A program made the position numbers and the translations under genes. A stretch of 64,000 nucleotides of DNA from Roseburia sp. CAG:10041_57. GTDB taxonomy: Bacteria > Bacillota > Clostridia > Lachnospirales > Lachnospiraceae. Where the stretch lies: NCBI GenBank assembly GCA_001916965.1, contig MNTL01000001.1:307636-371635 (forward strand), read 5' to 3'. The notes below the pieces were generated by a model. It did not search any database. It was not told where the DNA came from and saw only the letters and a program-made list of their open reading frames with translations. Below are positions 50,389 to 58,814 of the stretch, in pieces. Numbering within the stretch: position 1 is the stretch's first letter; the number at the start of each line of letters is the position of its first letter.

Positions 50389-51402
50389 TTAAAATGTGAA
50401 CTCTGTCTTGGAAAAAGCTGTCATAAGATCAACACCAGCTTCGATATCTGCCTTGGAAGCTACTGCACTCTGGCTATGTGGATATCTGGTTGTTACTACG
50501 ATACCACCTGCCTTGACACCATATCCTGACAGATTCATGCTGGAAGCATCTGTACCACCCTTATCAATCACTTCACGCTGATACTTAATGTGATTATCCT
50601 CGCATGCCTTTTCCATAGCAGCGACTACATCCTCATCACATACAACAGAAGGATCACATATCTTAATGCCAATACCGCCATCTACCTCATTGCTGCCCTC
50701 CAAATCGCAGGGATAGTCATGCGCCGGTGTAATATCTACCGCAATACCGATATCCGGCTTGATTCTGGCTGCCGTTGGCTTACTTCCTCTGCATCCCAAT
50801 TCTTCCTGTACACAGAATACATAATAAACATCATTGGGATAAGAACCGTCATTCTCTTTCAGTGCCATCAGTAACTGATAACAGCCGATTCTGTTGTCCA
50901 GTGTCTTAGCGCAGATTCTGTCATTTACCAGCTCCAGATATTCTCCATAATATCCGCATACATCACCTAATTTGACATACTTGAGTGCGTCTTCCTTAGA
51001 AACTGCTCCGATATCAATATAGAGCTTACCTACATCATTCTTAGCATCCTCAATACTTCCCATGCAGCCTACTACACCGCTGATACCATTTCTGAATCGA
51101 ACCCTCGCATTATATGCAGAACCAGCCCAGTTCCAACCCATATTGGCTACTCTGAGTCTTCCGTCTGCTTCTATCTTCTTTACGATAAAACCAATCTCAT
51201 CCGTATGCGCCGCATACATGATCTTCTTGGAATTCTCTCCGCCATTCCCCTTCTTTAATACAATCAGATTGCCAATCGCATCTGTATATATTTCATCAGC
51301 ATATGGCTTCGCTTCCTGCTCGATTCTTTCACGGACATTCTTCTCGAATCCGGAGACACCCATCAACTGAGTCAACTCCTTCAAAAGCTTTTCATCTCTC
51401 AT
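50389..51402 (-). CDS. M42 family metallo-aminopeptidase
   Basis: This 337-residue enzyme has the M42 motifs: a metal-binding His and Asp in MYAAHTDEIGFIVKKI, AKTLDNRIGCYQLL with a bridging Asp, VFCVQEELGCRGS with catalytic Glu, and a late TTRYPHSQSAV His. These cytoplasmic, usually dodecameric enzymes remove N-terminal residues from imported peptides. It is the first gene before a complete peptide importer on the same strand, a logical pair for peptide use. A strong promoter was not found between it and the repeat array. Confidence 0.92.
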   Translation of the reverse strand: MRDEKLLKELTQLMGVSGFEKNVRERIEQEAKPYADEIYTDAIGNLIVLKKGNGGENSKKIMYAAHTDEIGFIVKKIEADGRLRVANMGWNWAGSAYNARVRFRNGISGVVGCMGSIEDAKNDVGKLYIDIGAVSKEDALKYVKLGDVCGYYGEYLELVNDRICAKTLDNRIGCYQLLMALKENDGSYPNDVYYVFCVQEELGCRGSKPTAARIKPDIGIAVDITPAHDYPCDLEGSNEVDGGIGIKICDPSVVCDEDVVAAMEKACEDNHIKYQREVIDKGGTDASSMNLSGYGVKAGGIVVTTRYPHSQSAVASKADIEAGVDLMTAFSKTEFTF

Positions 51403-51491
51403 GTGAACCCTCCCGCTTTCTTCGTTGCTTTAATGCTTTAAAGTATATCATCATCCCACCAACTTTGCAATATGCATTTTGCAAAATGCAT

Positions 51492-51904
51492 AGCCAGCCA
51501 TGCAGAATATATGATATAATGTCACCGTGGGAGCTTGCTCACAAAGGTGACATTATATCATATATTCTATAGGGCGCAGCCCGTCATGAATAAATTGGCG
51601 ATCTATCGGCAATTTATGAATGCCATGGCTGGCGTATACCTTGCTACAATCCCACCGTGGGAGCTTGCTCACAAAGGTGACATTATATCATATATTCTAT
51701 AGGACGCAGCCCGTCATGAATAAATTGGCGATTTATCGGCAATTTATGAATGCCATGGCTGGCGTATACCTTGCTACAATCCCACCGTGGGAGCTTGCTC
51801 ACGGCAGGTGGATTATATCATACTTTCTATAGGGCGCAGCCCGTCATGAATAAATTGGCGATTTATCGGCAATTTATGAATGCCATGGCTGGCGTATACC
51901 CCAC
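51492..51904. repeat. Tandem array of three structured ~130-bp units
   Basis: GTGGGAGCTTGCTCAC recurs at 51527, 51657 and 51787, an exact 130-bp period; units 1 and 2 differ at only two positions. Unit 1 is framed by a 23-bp perfect inverted repeat (51504-51526 with 51546-51568) and an outer GCCAGCCATG/CATGGCTGGC stem (51492-51501 with 51624-51633). It also holds GGGC-GCA-GCCC and a long ATAAATTGGCGAT / ATCGGCAATTTAT hairpin. In unit 3 the arms around the first hairpin change on both sides and still pair. No transposase, start or consistent frame is present; short open frames inside are repeats read through. The array separates the M42/Opp operon from the divergent gntR. Confidence 0.9.
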
Positions 51905-51950
51905 TACTCTGCTATAATGTATTTTATTTCATGAAACAGGAGACTTTATC

Positions 51951-52610
51951 ATGCAACTTAACAAGGCTACTTTATCAGAACAGATTTATACTATATTAAA
52001 GAACGACATTCTGGATCAGTCCATCCCCCAGGGTGAGAAACTGACTCTCAAGAATCTGCAGGAGCGCTTCGCTACCAGCTCCACTCCTATCCGTGACGCC
52101 CTGACCCGCCTGACCGAAGAAGGTCTGGTCAATTACTATTCTAATGTAGGTGTCACTGTCATCAACCTAAGTGAAAAAGACATCAGAGAATTGTATCAAT
52201 TTATCGGAGACATGGATGCTCTGGCAATCCAGTATGCCTCTGCACATCCTGAACAGTCTGCCCTTCTTGAAGAACTTGCACATATTGTAGAGCGCACTGC
52301 TGCCCTTCATGATAAAGCTTCTTTATCTGACGAAGAAACTCAGGAATGGACTACACTATCTGACCGTTTCCATCTGGTATTCTATGATTACTGCGATAAT
52401 TCACGACTTGCCAGAGCAGCAGAAAAACAGCGCAGCCAGCTGACCATTTTATCTAAAATGTATCAGACCGACCACGCTGTACAAAAAGAGATTGAAAAAT
52501 CCCACATATTCATTTATGAAGCATATCGAAATAAAGAATATCAGAAAGCATCAGATCTTATGAAAGAACACCTGAAACAGTCTCTGGAATATGCCCTGCA
52601 ATGCATTTAG
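51951..52610 (+). CDS. GntR family regulator with FCD domain
   Basis: This 219-residue regulator has an N-terminal winged helix (TLSEQIYTILKNDILDQ..., ERFATSSTPIRDALTRLTEEGLV) and a C-terminal all-helical FCD ligand domain (LYQFIGDMDALAIQYA, then DRFHLVFYDYCDN), as in the FadR subgroup that senses small acids or sugars. TATAAT lies at 51913-51918 upstream. It stands opposite to the M42/Opp operon across the repeat array and may control that operon or the neighbouring GH43 gene. Its stop overlaps the convergent GH43 stop codon. Confidence 0.88.
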   Translation: MQLNKATLSEQIYTILKNDILDQSIPQGEKLTLKNLQERFATSSTPIRDALTRLTEEGLVNYYSNVGVTVINLSEKDIRELYQFIGDMDALAIQYASAHPEQSALLEELAHIVERTAALHDKASLSDEETQEWTTLSDRFHLVFYDYCDNSRLARAAEKQRSQLTILSKMYQTDHAVQKEIEKSHIFIYEAYRNKEYQKASDLMKEHLKQSLEYALQCI

Positions 52611-53509
52611 AAGTTCTGTTTTAATCTGGTTAATTCCTCTTCTGTAATCTGCATGATACCACCATGACGTTTCTTTAACTTGCCAAGGTCATAAGAACCT
52701 TCCTGTGCCACCTGGAAATTACCGGTAGCCAGGTCATCACAGATAAGCGGCAGATATCCTTTATGTGTTGCGAACTGATCCACGATCAGACACCATCTGC
52801 CGTCTGGAAGCTGATATGTCTCCGGACCTTCCACGCCAAACAGTTGTGACAGAACTTCACTATGGATTGGTTCCGCTTTGATTCCCTTACCCAGCTTGGC
52901 AACTCTGTCTGTTCGAATGTTCTTGTTTGTCTCATCTTTTACGAATCGGTAATACCATCCATCACTGTATACAATATTCATATCAATCACATGACAATCT
53001 GCTTCTTCATATACAAAAGGTTCTGTGAAGTTCACGAAATCCTTCGTATATGCAGCATAGATACGCTGCTTAGGTTCCTCATCTCCATCCAGTTTTACCA
53101 TAGAAGCCCAGAATACAAAGAAGGATTCTGTCTCTGCATCATAAATCGTCTCCGGTGCCCATACACAACCTGCCCCATCTACTCCAACGTGACAACTTCG
53201 TGGTCTACTCCAATTGACCATATCCTCTGATTCCCATACGATCAGGTCACGGCTTGCTTCTGTAACAGCCCACTCCCAGCCTTTGCCCGAACCAATACAA
53301 AGATCCGTTGCAATCAGATAGAATTTATGATTCTTCTCATCTCGTACAATAAACGGATCTCTGACGCCAGCTTCTCCAATATCTGATATCAACACCGGCT
53401 GTCCACCATTCAAGTCCTGCCAGTGCAGCCCATCTTCACTCACTGCAAAATAAATCTGTTCTCCGTTCTCCTGTTCCCCAATAAAATGTACAAATAAGTA
53501 ACCCGCCAT
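52607..53509 (-). CDS. Glycoside hydrolase family 43-like enzyme
   Basis: This 300-residue five-bladed beta-propeller-type protein has AGVRDPFIVRDEKNHKFYLIATD, whose Asp in RDP fits the GH43 pattern, the WAPETIYDAETESFFVFW segment with a probable catalytic Glu, and VEGPETYQLPDGRW with another conserved Glu. GH43 enzymes release arabinose or xylose from arabinoxylan and arabinan. No signal peptide is seen, so it acts on internalised oligosaccharides. The gene has no partner in the same strand next to it. Its stop overlaps that of gntR by three bases, with no terminator between. Confidence 0.82.
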   Translation of the reverse strand: MAGYLFVHFIGEQENGEQIYFAVSEDGLHWQDLNGGQPVLISDIGEAGVRDPFIVRDEKNHKFYLIATDLCIGSGKGWEWAVTEASRDLIVWESEDMVNWSRPRSCHVGVDGAGCVWAPETIYDAETESFFVFWASMVKLDGDEEPKQRIYAAYTKDFVNFTEPFVYEEADCHVIDMNIVYSDGWYYRFVKDETNKNIRTDRVAKLGKGIKAEPIHSEVLSQLFGVEGPETYQLPDGRWCLIVDQFATHKGYLPLICDDLATGNFQVAQEGSYDLGKLKKRHGGIMQITEEELTRLKQNF

Positions 53510-53682
53510 TATGAATATTACCCTCCTTAATCAATCTGCCAAACATATATTATGCACCTGTAATATTGTCCTTCATAATTACAGCATAATATAAAACAGT
53601 TAAAAAATCAATATAACAAAGTTATTCTACAGTCGAAGAAGTATTATATTACTGTTAGTTCGTACCTCATTCCATCAACAAT

Positions 53683-55095
53683 TTACTCGTGTACTGTAAC
53701 AGTATTATCTACAATATTCTGAAGCCAGACATCACTTCTGATCATGAAATATCCGATAATGACCTTAATAATCTCCATGAACTGCACTATGAAAAATACT
53801 GCCTGAATGGAAAGCTGTGTAAAATGAGCCAGTGAGTAAGCAACTGGTATTACAACCACCCATGTATACACACTATCAAACAGGAATGTAATAACTGTCT
53901 TCCCACCTGAACGCAATGTAAAATAGGAACAATGTGAGAAAGAACATAATGGCATAACCATTGCCGAAATCACAATAAATGTCGTTGCCAGATCTTTGAT
54001 CGTCTCTTCCGTATTATAAATAGCAGGGAAGAATCTGCCTACTGCGATCATAATAAGTGCCACTACCGTACAGCAGCCAACACTGAAGAAGATCATCTTC
54101 GTATCTGCTTCTCTGGCTTCTTTCTTCTTACCAGCACCCAATAACTGCCCTACTACAATAGAAATACAGGAACCAAGCTGAATATAAACTACATTAAACA
54201 GGTTCGTAATTGTAGACGAAATATTCTGTGCTGCGACCACTTCCAGTCCTCTGACTGCATAACACTGTGCGATCACTGCCATGCCCATTGCCCACAACAT
54301 TTCATTGCACATCAGTGGAGTACCTTTCTTGATCACATCCCCAAGGACTCTGCCTGGAATGTACAGGCTGCGATAAGCCCCAACAATAAAGCGATTCTTA
54401 TCTGTATGAGTATGTGTCCATATCACCACAATTGCACACTCTACGAATCTGGCAATAACTGTAGCAATTGCAGCACCCTCTACTCCCATCGCAGGAATAC
54501 TTCCCAATCCAAAGATCAGGATAATATCCAGTATCAGGTTCGTAACAACTGCTACAATTCCTGCGATCATCGGAACAAAAGTCTGTCCAGTTTCACGAAT
54601 GGTATTCGTATAGGATTGTGACAGTGCAAAAGGCAACAGCCCCACCATCATGATTGCCAGATATTCTTCTCCAAATTTCAGTGCAAGCTTTACATCACCC
54701 ACACTGCCATTTTCACTCAAATACAGTGAAATGAGCTGCGTATCAAAAAAGCCAAATAAAAGCAGCGCAATTCCCGTAATCACTCCACATGCGTAGAGTT
54801 TAAAACGAAATGTATACTTCTGTCCTTCATAATCGCCTTTTCCAAAATACTGTGTACCAAAAATGCCGGCACCTGATACCCCACCAAAGATACAGATGTT
54901 AAATACGAACATCAACTGATTGACGATAGCCACTCCCGACATCTGTTCCGTTCCGATCTGTCCGACCATGATATTATCCAGAAAACTGACAAAACTCGTA
55001 ATCGCATTCTGAATAATTAAAGGAATCGCAAGGGTCAATACCCTCATATAGAACTTTTTATCCCCTATGTATTTTTCTTTCCATCTTGCCAACAT
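53683..55095 (-). CDS. MATE family efflux transporter
   Basis: This 470-residue protein has ~12 membrane spans. It begins with a cytoplasmic stretch (LARWKEKYIGDKKFYMRVL) before the first helix, and includes FVSFLDNIMVGQIGTEQMSGVAIVNQ and the second half start KKGTPLMCNEMLWAMGM. It is the third MATE-type exporter of the window and differs from the other two in sequence. A promoter lies at 55182-55210. Substrate unknown. Confidence 0.9.
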   Translation of the reverse strand: MLARWKEKYIGDKKFYMRVLTLAIPLIIQNAITSFVSFLDNIMVGQIGTEQMSGVAIVNQLMFVFNICIFGGVSGAGIFGTQYFGKGDYEGQKYTFRFKLYACGVITGIALLLFGFFDTQLISLYLSENGSVGDVKLALKFGEEYLAIMMVGLLPFALSQSYTNTIRETGQTFVPMIAGIVAVVTNLILDIILIFGLGSIPAMGVEGAAIATVIARFVECAIVVIWTHTHTDKNRFIVGAYRSLYIPGRVLGDVIKKGTPLMCNEMLWAMGMAVIAQCYAVRGLEVVAAQNISSTITNLFNVVYIQLGSCISIVVGQLLGAGKKKEAREADTKMIFFSVGCCTVVALIMIAVGRFFPAIYNTEETIKDLATTFIVISAMVMPLCSFSHCSYFTLRSGGKTVITFLFDSVYTWVVVIPVAYSLAHFTQLSIQAVFFIVQFMEIIKVIIGYFMIRSDVWLQNIVDNTVTVHE

Positions 55096-55181
55096 ATCTA
55101 TTTGCTCCCCTGAATTTCTATGATTTCATTACGCATTTGTTCCACGATAATGTATTAAAATGTGCTATAAGCTGTCTCTCC

Positions 55182-55210
55182 ATTGTAGCAAATAGGTGTC
55201 TAAAAAGCAA
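55182..55210 (-). promoter_or_regulatory. Probable promoter of the 53683-55095 MATE gene
   Basis: TTGCTT and TACAAT are spaced 17 bp on the minus strand, 87 bp before the ATG at 55095, directly after the cstA terminator. Confidence 0.55.
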
Positions 55211-55234
55211 TCTGATCAATACAAAATAAAACAA

Positions 55235-55272
55235 AAAATGACAGTTGAACTTAACAATCCAACTGCCATTTT
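55235..55272 (-). terminator. Terminator after cstA
   Basis: On the minus strand AAAATGGCAGTTG and CAACTGTCATTTT pair (one mismatch) around 12 nt, with T-rich sequence after. It starts 3 bp after the cstA stop codon. Confidence 0.8.
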
Positions 55273-55274
55273 AA

Positions 55275-56963
55275 TTATTTATCTTCCTTTTTCTGTACTA
55301 ATTTCTTTCCACTATGTATTACAATAATCACACCCAGGATCATCAGAAGAATTGCGATGATCAACTGTAAACCTTCTACAAGGAATGTTGCTGAACCTGC
55401 AGAATAAGCCTTGACAAGTGCTATTGTTCTCTCTACCAGGGCAGTAAAGGTTACACATAACATGATGATAAGAGGTGGAAACAAGGTCTTGTTCTGTCTG
55501 CCTGTTACTTTCAGGAATACACATAATGTGATCAGTACCAATGCACTTAACAACTGGTTTGCACTGCCAAAGAGTGGCCAGATATTGGAATATCCGATCT
55601 GTGTCAATACATACCCACATGCAAGTGTGATTACTGTTGCAAAATATTTGTTGCACAGAACCTTGCGCCAGCCCTCTGCATGCTCCATATCATCTACACT
55701 GAACAATTCCTGGAAAGACATACGACCAATACGTGCAACAGAATCCAGACTGGTCAATGCCAATGCGGATACACACATAGTCATGAAGCACTGTGCTACA
55801 TAAACCGGAATACCAAACATTTCCAGAAATCCTGCAACGCCTGATGAAAAAATTGCAAAAGGCGTGCCTGTTGCTGCTGTACCATCTGCTGATGCTGCTG
55901 CACCTGCGACACAAAGAGCCAGAACAGCTAACAGACTTTCAAGAATCATGGCACCATAGCCAACCTTTAACATATCCTTTTCATTTGATACTGTCTTGGA
56001 TGAAGTACCGGATGACACCAGGCTGTGGAAACCGGATACTGCACCACAGGCAACTGTTACGAACAGAATCGGGAACAGATCACCTGATTTCTCATTATGG
56101 AATCCCGTATACATCGGAAGATTCATAGTAGGATGTGCCACAACCAGACCTACCACTGCACCGATGATCATACCTGCAAACATAAATGTTGTCATATAAT
56201 CTCTTGGCTGCATTAAAAGCCACATTGGAAGTACTGCTGCCAGAAAGATATATGCAAATACGATATATGTCCAATTTACCTTAGTTGTGACTAATGGGCA
56301 AAACATACCGATACAGAAAGCAGCGATTGTACAAACCAGACCTAACACAACTTCTTTCCAGCCTGTAAATTTCATTTTCTTCTGAATCAGACCAAATACA
56401 ACTGCAAATGCAATAAATAAAAGTGATATACTGCCTGCTGCGCCATTGACTTTTGCCGCATCTGATAATTGCGATACTCCATCAACGACTGTATAAGCAT
56501 TGAATGTACCAGCTACCATATCTGCAAAAGCCGCAGTTACGATCAATGTGAAAAGCCAGCAGAATAACAGGAATAATTTCTTACCCGTCCTGCCAATATA
56601 CTGTTCGATCAGAAGTCCCATGGACTTGCCTTCATTCTTTACACTGGCATAAAGTGCGCCAAAATCTGTAACCGCTCCAAAGAAGATACCTCCAAGGATG
56701 ATCCAGAGCAATACAGGTACCCAGCCAAATACTGCTGCCTGAATAGCACCGGTAACAGGACCTGCACCTGCGATAGATGAGAACTGATGTGCAAATACTG
56801 TCCATCCGTCTGTTGGAACATAATCCTGTCCATCCTCTTTTGCAACTGCCGGAGTCTTTGCCTTAGGATCAATTCCCCATTTGTTAGCAAGCCAGCGACC
56901 ATAAAATACATAGCCACATACAAGGCATACTGCAGCAATCAATACAATTACTAAAGTGTTCAT
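55275..56963 (-). CDS. cstA: CstA-family peptide/pyruvate transporter
   Basis: This 562-residue integral membrane protein belongs to the carbon starvation CstA/BtsT family. It has about 15 spans, a GRWLANKWGIDPKAKTPAV segment, FAHQFSSIAGAGPVTGAIQAA and GAVSGFHSLVSSGTSSKTVS, all family marks, plus the C-terminal CstA_5TM part. E. coli relatives import pyruvate or peptides. It is preceded by a T-box leader, so its expression responds to charging of one tRNA, linking it to amino-acid or peptide supply. It stands alone on its transcript. Confidence 0.92.
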   Translation of the reverse strand: MNTLVIVLIAAVCLVCGYVFYGRWLANKWGIDPKAKTPAVAKEDGQDYVPTDGWTVFAHQFSSIAGAGPVTGAIQAAVFGWVPVLLWIILGGIFFGAVTDFGALYASVKNEGKSMGLLIEQYIGRTGKKLFLLFCWLFTLIVTAAFADMVAGTFNAYTVVDGVSQLSDAAKVNGAAGSISLLFIAFAVVFGLIQKKMKFTGWKEVVLGLVCTIAAFCIGMFCPLVTTKVNWTYIVFAYIFLAAVLPMWLLMQPRDYMTTFMFAGMIIGAVVGLVVAHPTMNLPMYTGFHNEKSGDLFPILFVTVACGAVSGFHSLVSSGTSSKTVSNEKDMLKVGYGAMILESLLAVLALCVAGAAASADGTAATGTPFAIFSSGVAGFLEMFGIPVYVAQCFMTMCVSALALTSLDSVARIGRMSFQELFSVDDMEHAEGWRKVLCNKYFATVITLACGYVLTQIGYSNIWPLFGSANQLLSALVLITLCVFLKVTGRQNKTLFPPLIIMLCVTFTALVERTIALVKAYSAGSATFLVEGLQLIIAILLMILGVIIVIHSGKKLVQKKEDK

Positions 56964-57050
56964 AATATTCTCCTCCTTTTATCTTCAACAGACCAGTACA
57001 TGACTCATCTGTTTATTAACATTTTTAAGACCAGCTTATATTTATTCATT

Positions 57051-57342
57051 AAAAAAACCTCCATCCTCTTATATTTTATATAAGAAGACGAAGGCTTATG
57101 CTTCCGCGTTACCACTTCTCTTACCAGTTAATACTGGTCTCTCAGTCACATCTCCGATATCTGTTATCGGTAAATATGCTTCCCTCTAACGGTGGAAATC
57201 CGTTCCAAACTACTATTGTTTCATTTGAAAGGCTCACAAGTGATAATTTCCCACTTCGCTGTTGTCTCACACCTTCCGACAACTCTCTGGAAACGTTGAT
57301 AGTAAGAAATCTTATCCTGCTCATAGCTAATCTCTTAAATTA
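57051..57342 (-). promoter_or_regulatory. T-box riboswitch leader ahead of cstA
   Basis: The minus-strand leader contains CCAGAGAG and GGTGTGAG in an apical hairpin (TTGTC/GACAA), and the T-box sequence GAAGTGGTAACGCGGAAG at 57101-57118. A strong terminator (57058-57094, ~17-bp imperfect stem, then seven T) follows, 88 bp before cstA. The antiterminator and terminator share the region after the T-box, as in the class. The specifier could not be placed by eye; ATC and CAC occur near the expected place but the register is unclear. Confidence 0.9.
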
Positions 57343-57348
57343 CCTTGA

Positions 57349-57376
57349 ATTATAGTCCCTTTATTTTGAAAGTCAA
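57349..57376 (-). promoter_or_regulatory. Promoter of the cstA T-box transcript
   Basis: TTGACT (57376-57371) and TATAAT (57354-57349) are spaced 16 bp on the minus strand, immediately before the T-box leader. Confidence 0.85.
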
Positions 57377-57460
57377 GCATATTTATACTCAAATTTTACA
57401 AATTAATGTATTTATTTTCATACAAGTCCCTTATTTTTTAATTCTTCTTTATACAATCAA

Positions 57461-57489
57461 TTGACAAATGGCATCTCTAAAGTTATGAT
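57461..57489 (+). promoter_or_regulatory. dapL promoter
   Basis: TTGACA (57461-57466) and TATGAT (57484-57489) are spaced 17 bp, about 52 bp before the ATG. The remaining leader is too short for a lysine riboswitch. Confidence 0.8.
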
Positions 57490-57540
57490 ATCTATAGTGT
57501 TCCTATTAAGAACCACTTATATCAGAGAGGAGATTACTAT

Positions 57541-58740
57541 ATGCCAAAGTTAAATGAGAACTACTTAAATTTAAAAGAAAGCTACCTGTTTGCTGAAATC
57601 AATCATCGTGTAAAAGCATATCAGGAAGCTAATCCCGATAAAAAAATCATCCGTCTTGGAATCGGCGATGTTACCCTGCCCATCGGCTCCAAAATGATTG
57701 AACAGCTTCATGAAGGCGTTGATGCCATGGCAAGCTCAGATACTTTTAAAGGATATGGTCCTGAACAGGGATATGATTTTCTGAGAAATGCAATCGTAGA
57801 TTATTATAAACGTAACGGTGTTGACTGCATCGAACCTGATGAAGTATTTGTTTCTGATGGTGCTAAGAGTGATACAGGTAACATCACTGATCTGTTTGCC
57901 CAGGACAACGTTATCCTGATTCCTGATCCTGTTTATCCTGTATATGTAGATACAAATATCATGAATGGACGCAATATCACCTATATAGATGCCAACGCAG
58001 AAAATAACTTCCTGCCTATGCCAGATCACAACTTCCATGCAGATGTCATCTATATCTGCTCTCCTAATAACCCAACAGGTGTTGCATATAACCGCGAGCA
58101 GTTAAAAGAATGGGTAGATTATGCATTAGAAAATGACGCTATTATACTCTATGATTCTGCTTATGAATGCTTCATTACAGATGAAACTCTTCCAAGAAGC
58201 ATCTTTGCAATTGAAGGTGCCAGAAAGTGTGCCATTGAATTCTGCTCCCTTTCCAAAACAGCAGGTTTTACCGGAACCAGATGTGGCTACACCATCGTTC
58301 CTAAAGACCTGAAATTTACTGCTTCCAATGGTAAGGAAATGTCCCTGAATGCTATGTGGAACCGCCGCCAGACTACCAAGTTCAATGGCGTATCCTATAT
58401 CGTCCAGAAAGGTGCTGCTGCTGCCTTTTCCGTAGAAGGTATGGCACAGTGCAAAGCCAATATCAAATACTATCAGGAAAATGCAAAGATTATTGCAGAA
58501 GGACTTGAGAAAAAGAATATACGCTACTTTGGCGGTGTAAATTCCCCATATATCTGGTTTGAATGCCCTAACAATATGGAATCCTGGGACTTCTTTGACT
58601 ATCTGTTAAAGAATGCACAGGTAGTTGGTACTCCCGGTGCGGGATTTGGCAAGAACGGACATAATTTCTTCCGTCTGACCTCCTTTGGCAATCGTGAAAA
58701 TACCATCGAAGCCATGAATCGAATCGATCAGTTATTCTAA
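57541..58740 (+). CDS. dapL: LL-diaminopimelate aminotransferase
   Basis: DapL converts tetrahydrodipicolinate directly to LL-diaminopimelate using glutamate, for lysine and peptidoglycan. The 399-residue PLP enzyme has the typical start ENYLNLKESYLFAEINHRV, IIRLGIGDVTLPIG, YICSPNNPTGVAYNREQ, the PLP-lysine in SLSKTAGFTGTRCGY and a late FFRLTSFG arginine. The closeness to DapL, rather than DapC, follows from the N-terminal motif. GAGAGGAG lies before the ATG. It has its own promoter and terminator. Confidence 0.95.
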   Translation: MPKLNENYLNLKESYLFAEINHRVKAYQEANPDKKIIRLGIGDVTLPIGSKMIEQLHEGVDAMASSDTFKGYGPEQGYDFLRNAIVDYYKRNGVDCIEPDEVFVSDGAKSDTGNITDLFAQDNVILIPDPVYPVYVDTNIMNGRNITYIDANAENNFLPMPDHNFHADVIYICSPNNPTGVAYNREQLKEWVDYALENDAIILYDSAYECFITDETLPRSIFAIEGARKCAIEFCSLSKTAGFTGTRCGYTIVPKDLKFTASNGKEMSLNAMWNRRQTTKFNGVSYIVQKGAAAAFSVEGMAQCKANIKYYQENAKIIAEGLEKKNIRYFGGVNSPYIWFECPNNMESWDFFDYLLKNAQVVGTPGAGFGKNGHNFFRLTSFGNRENTIEAMNRIDQLF

Positions 58741-58762
58741 TTCGACTACTACTTTTTATAAC

Positions 58763-58806
58763 AAAACAGTGCAGATTTAGAAAATTATCTAAATTTGCAC
58801 TGTTTT
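58763..58806. terminator. Bidirectional terminator between dapL and the anti-sigma gene
   Basis: AAAACAGTGCAGATTTAGA and TCTAAATTTGCACTGTTTT form a 19-bp stem with one mismatch and a 6-nt loop, ending in T-rich DNA. It serves convergent genes on both sides. Confidence 0.88.
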
Positions 58807-58814
58807 CTTTATAT

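Noticed and set aside
51620..51832. Open frame of 70 codons across the repeat array on the plus strand
   Set aside because: It reads straight through two near-identical repeat units, its protein is just the translated repeat, and it lacks a ribosome-binding site.
51492..51904. Possible CRISPR array
   Set aside because: The repeated unit is the whole 130 bp without variable spacers of normal size, and no cas genes are present.
57361..57540. Lysine riboswitch before dapL
   Set aside because: The promoter at 57461-57489 leaves a leader of about 45 nt, far too short for that riboswitch.
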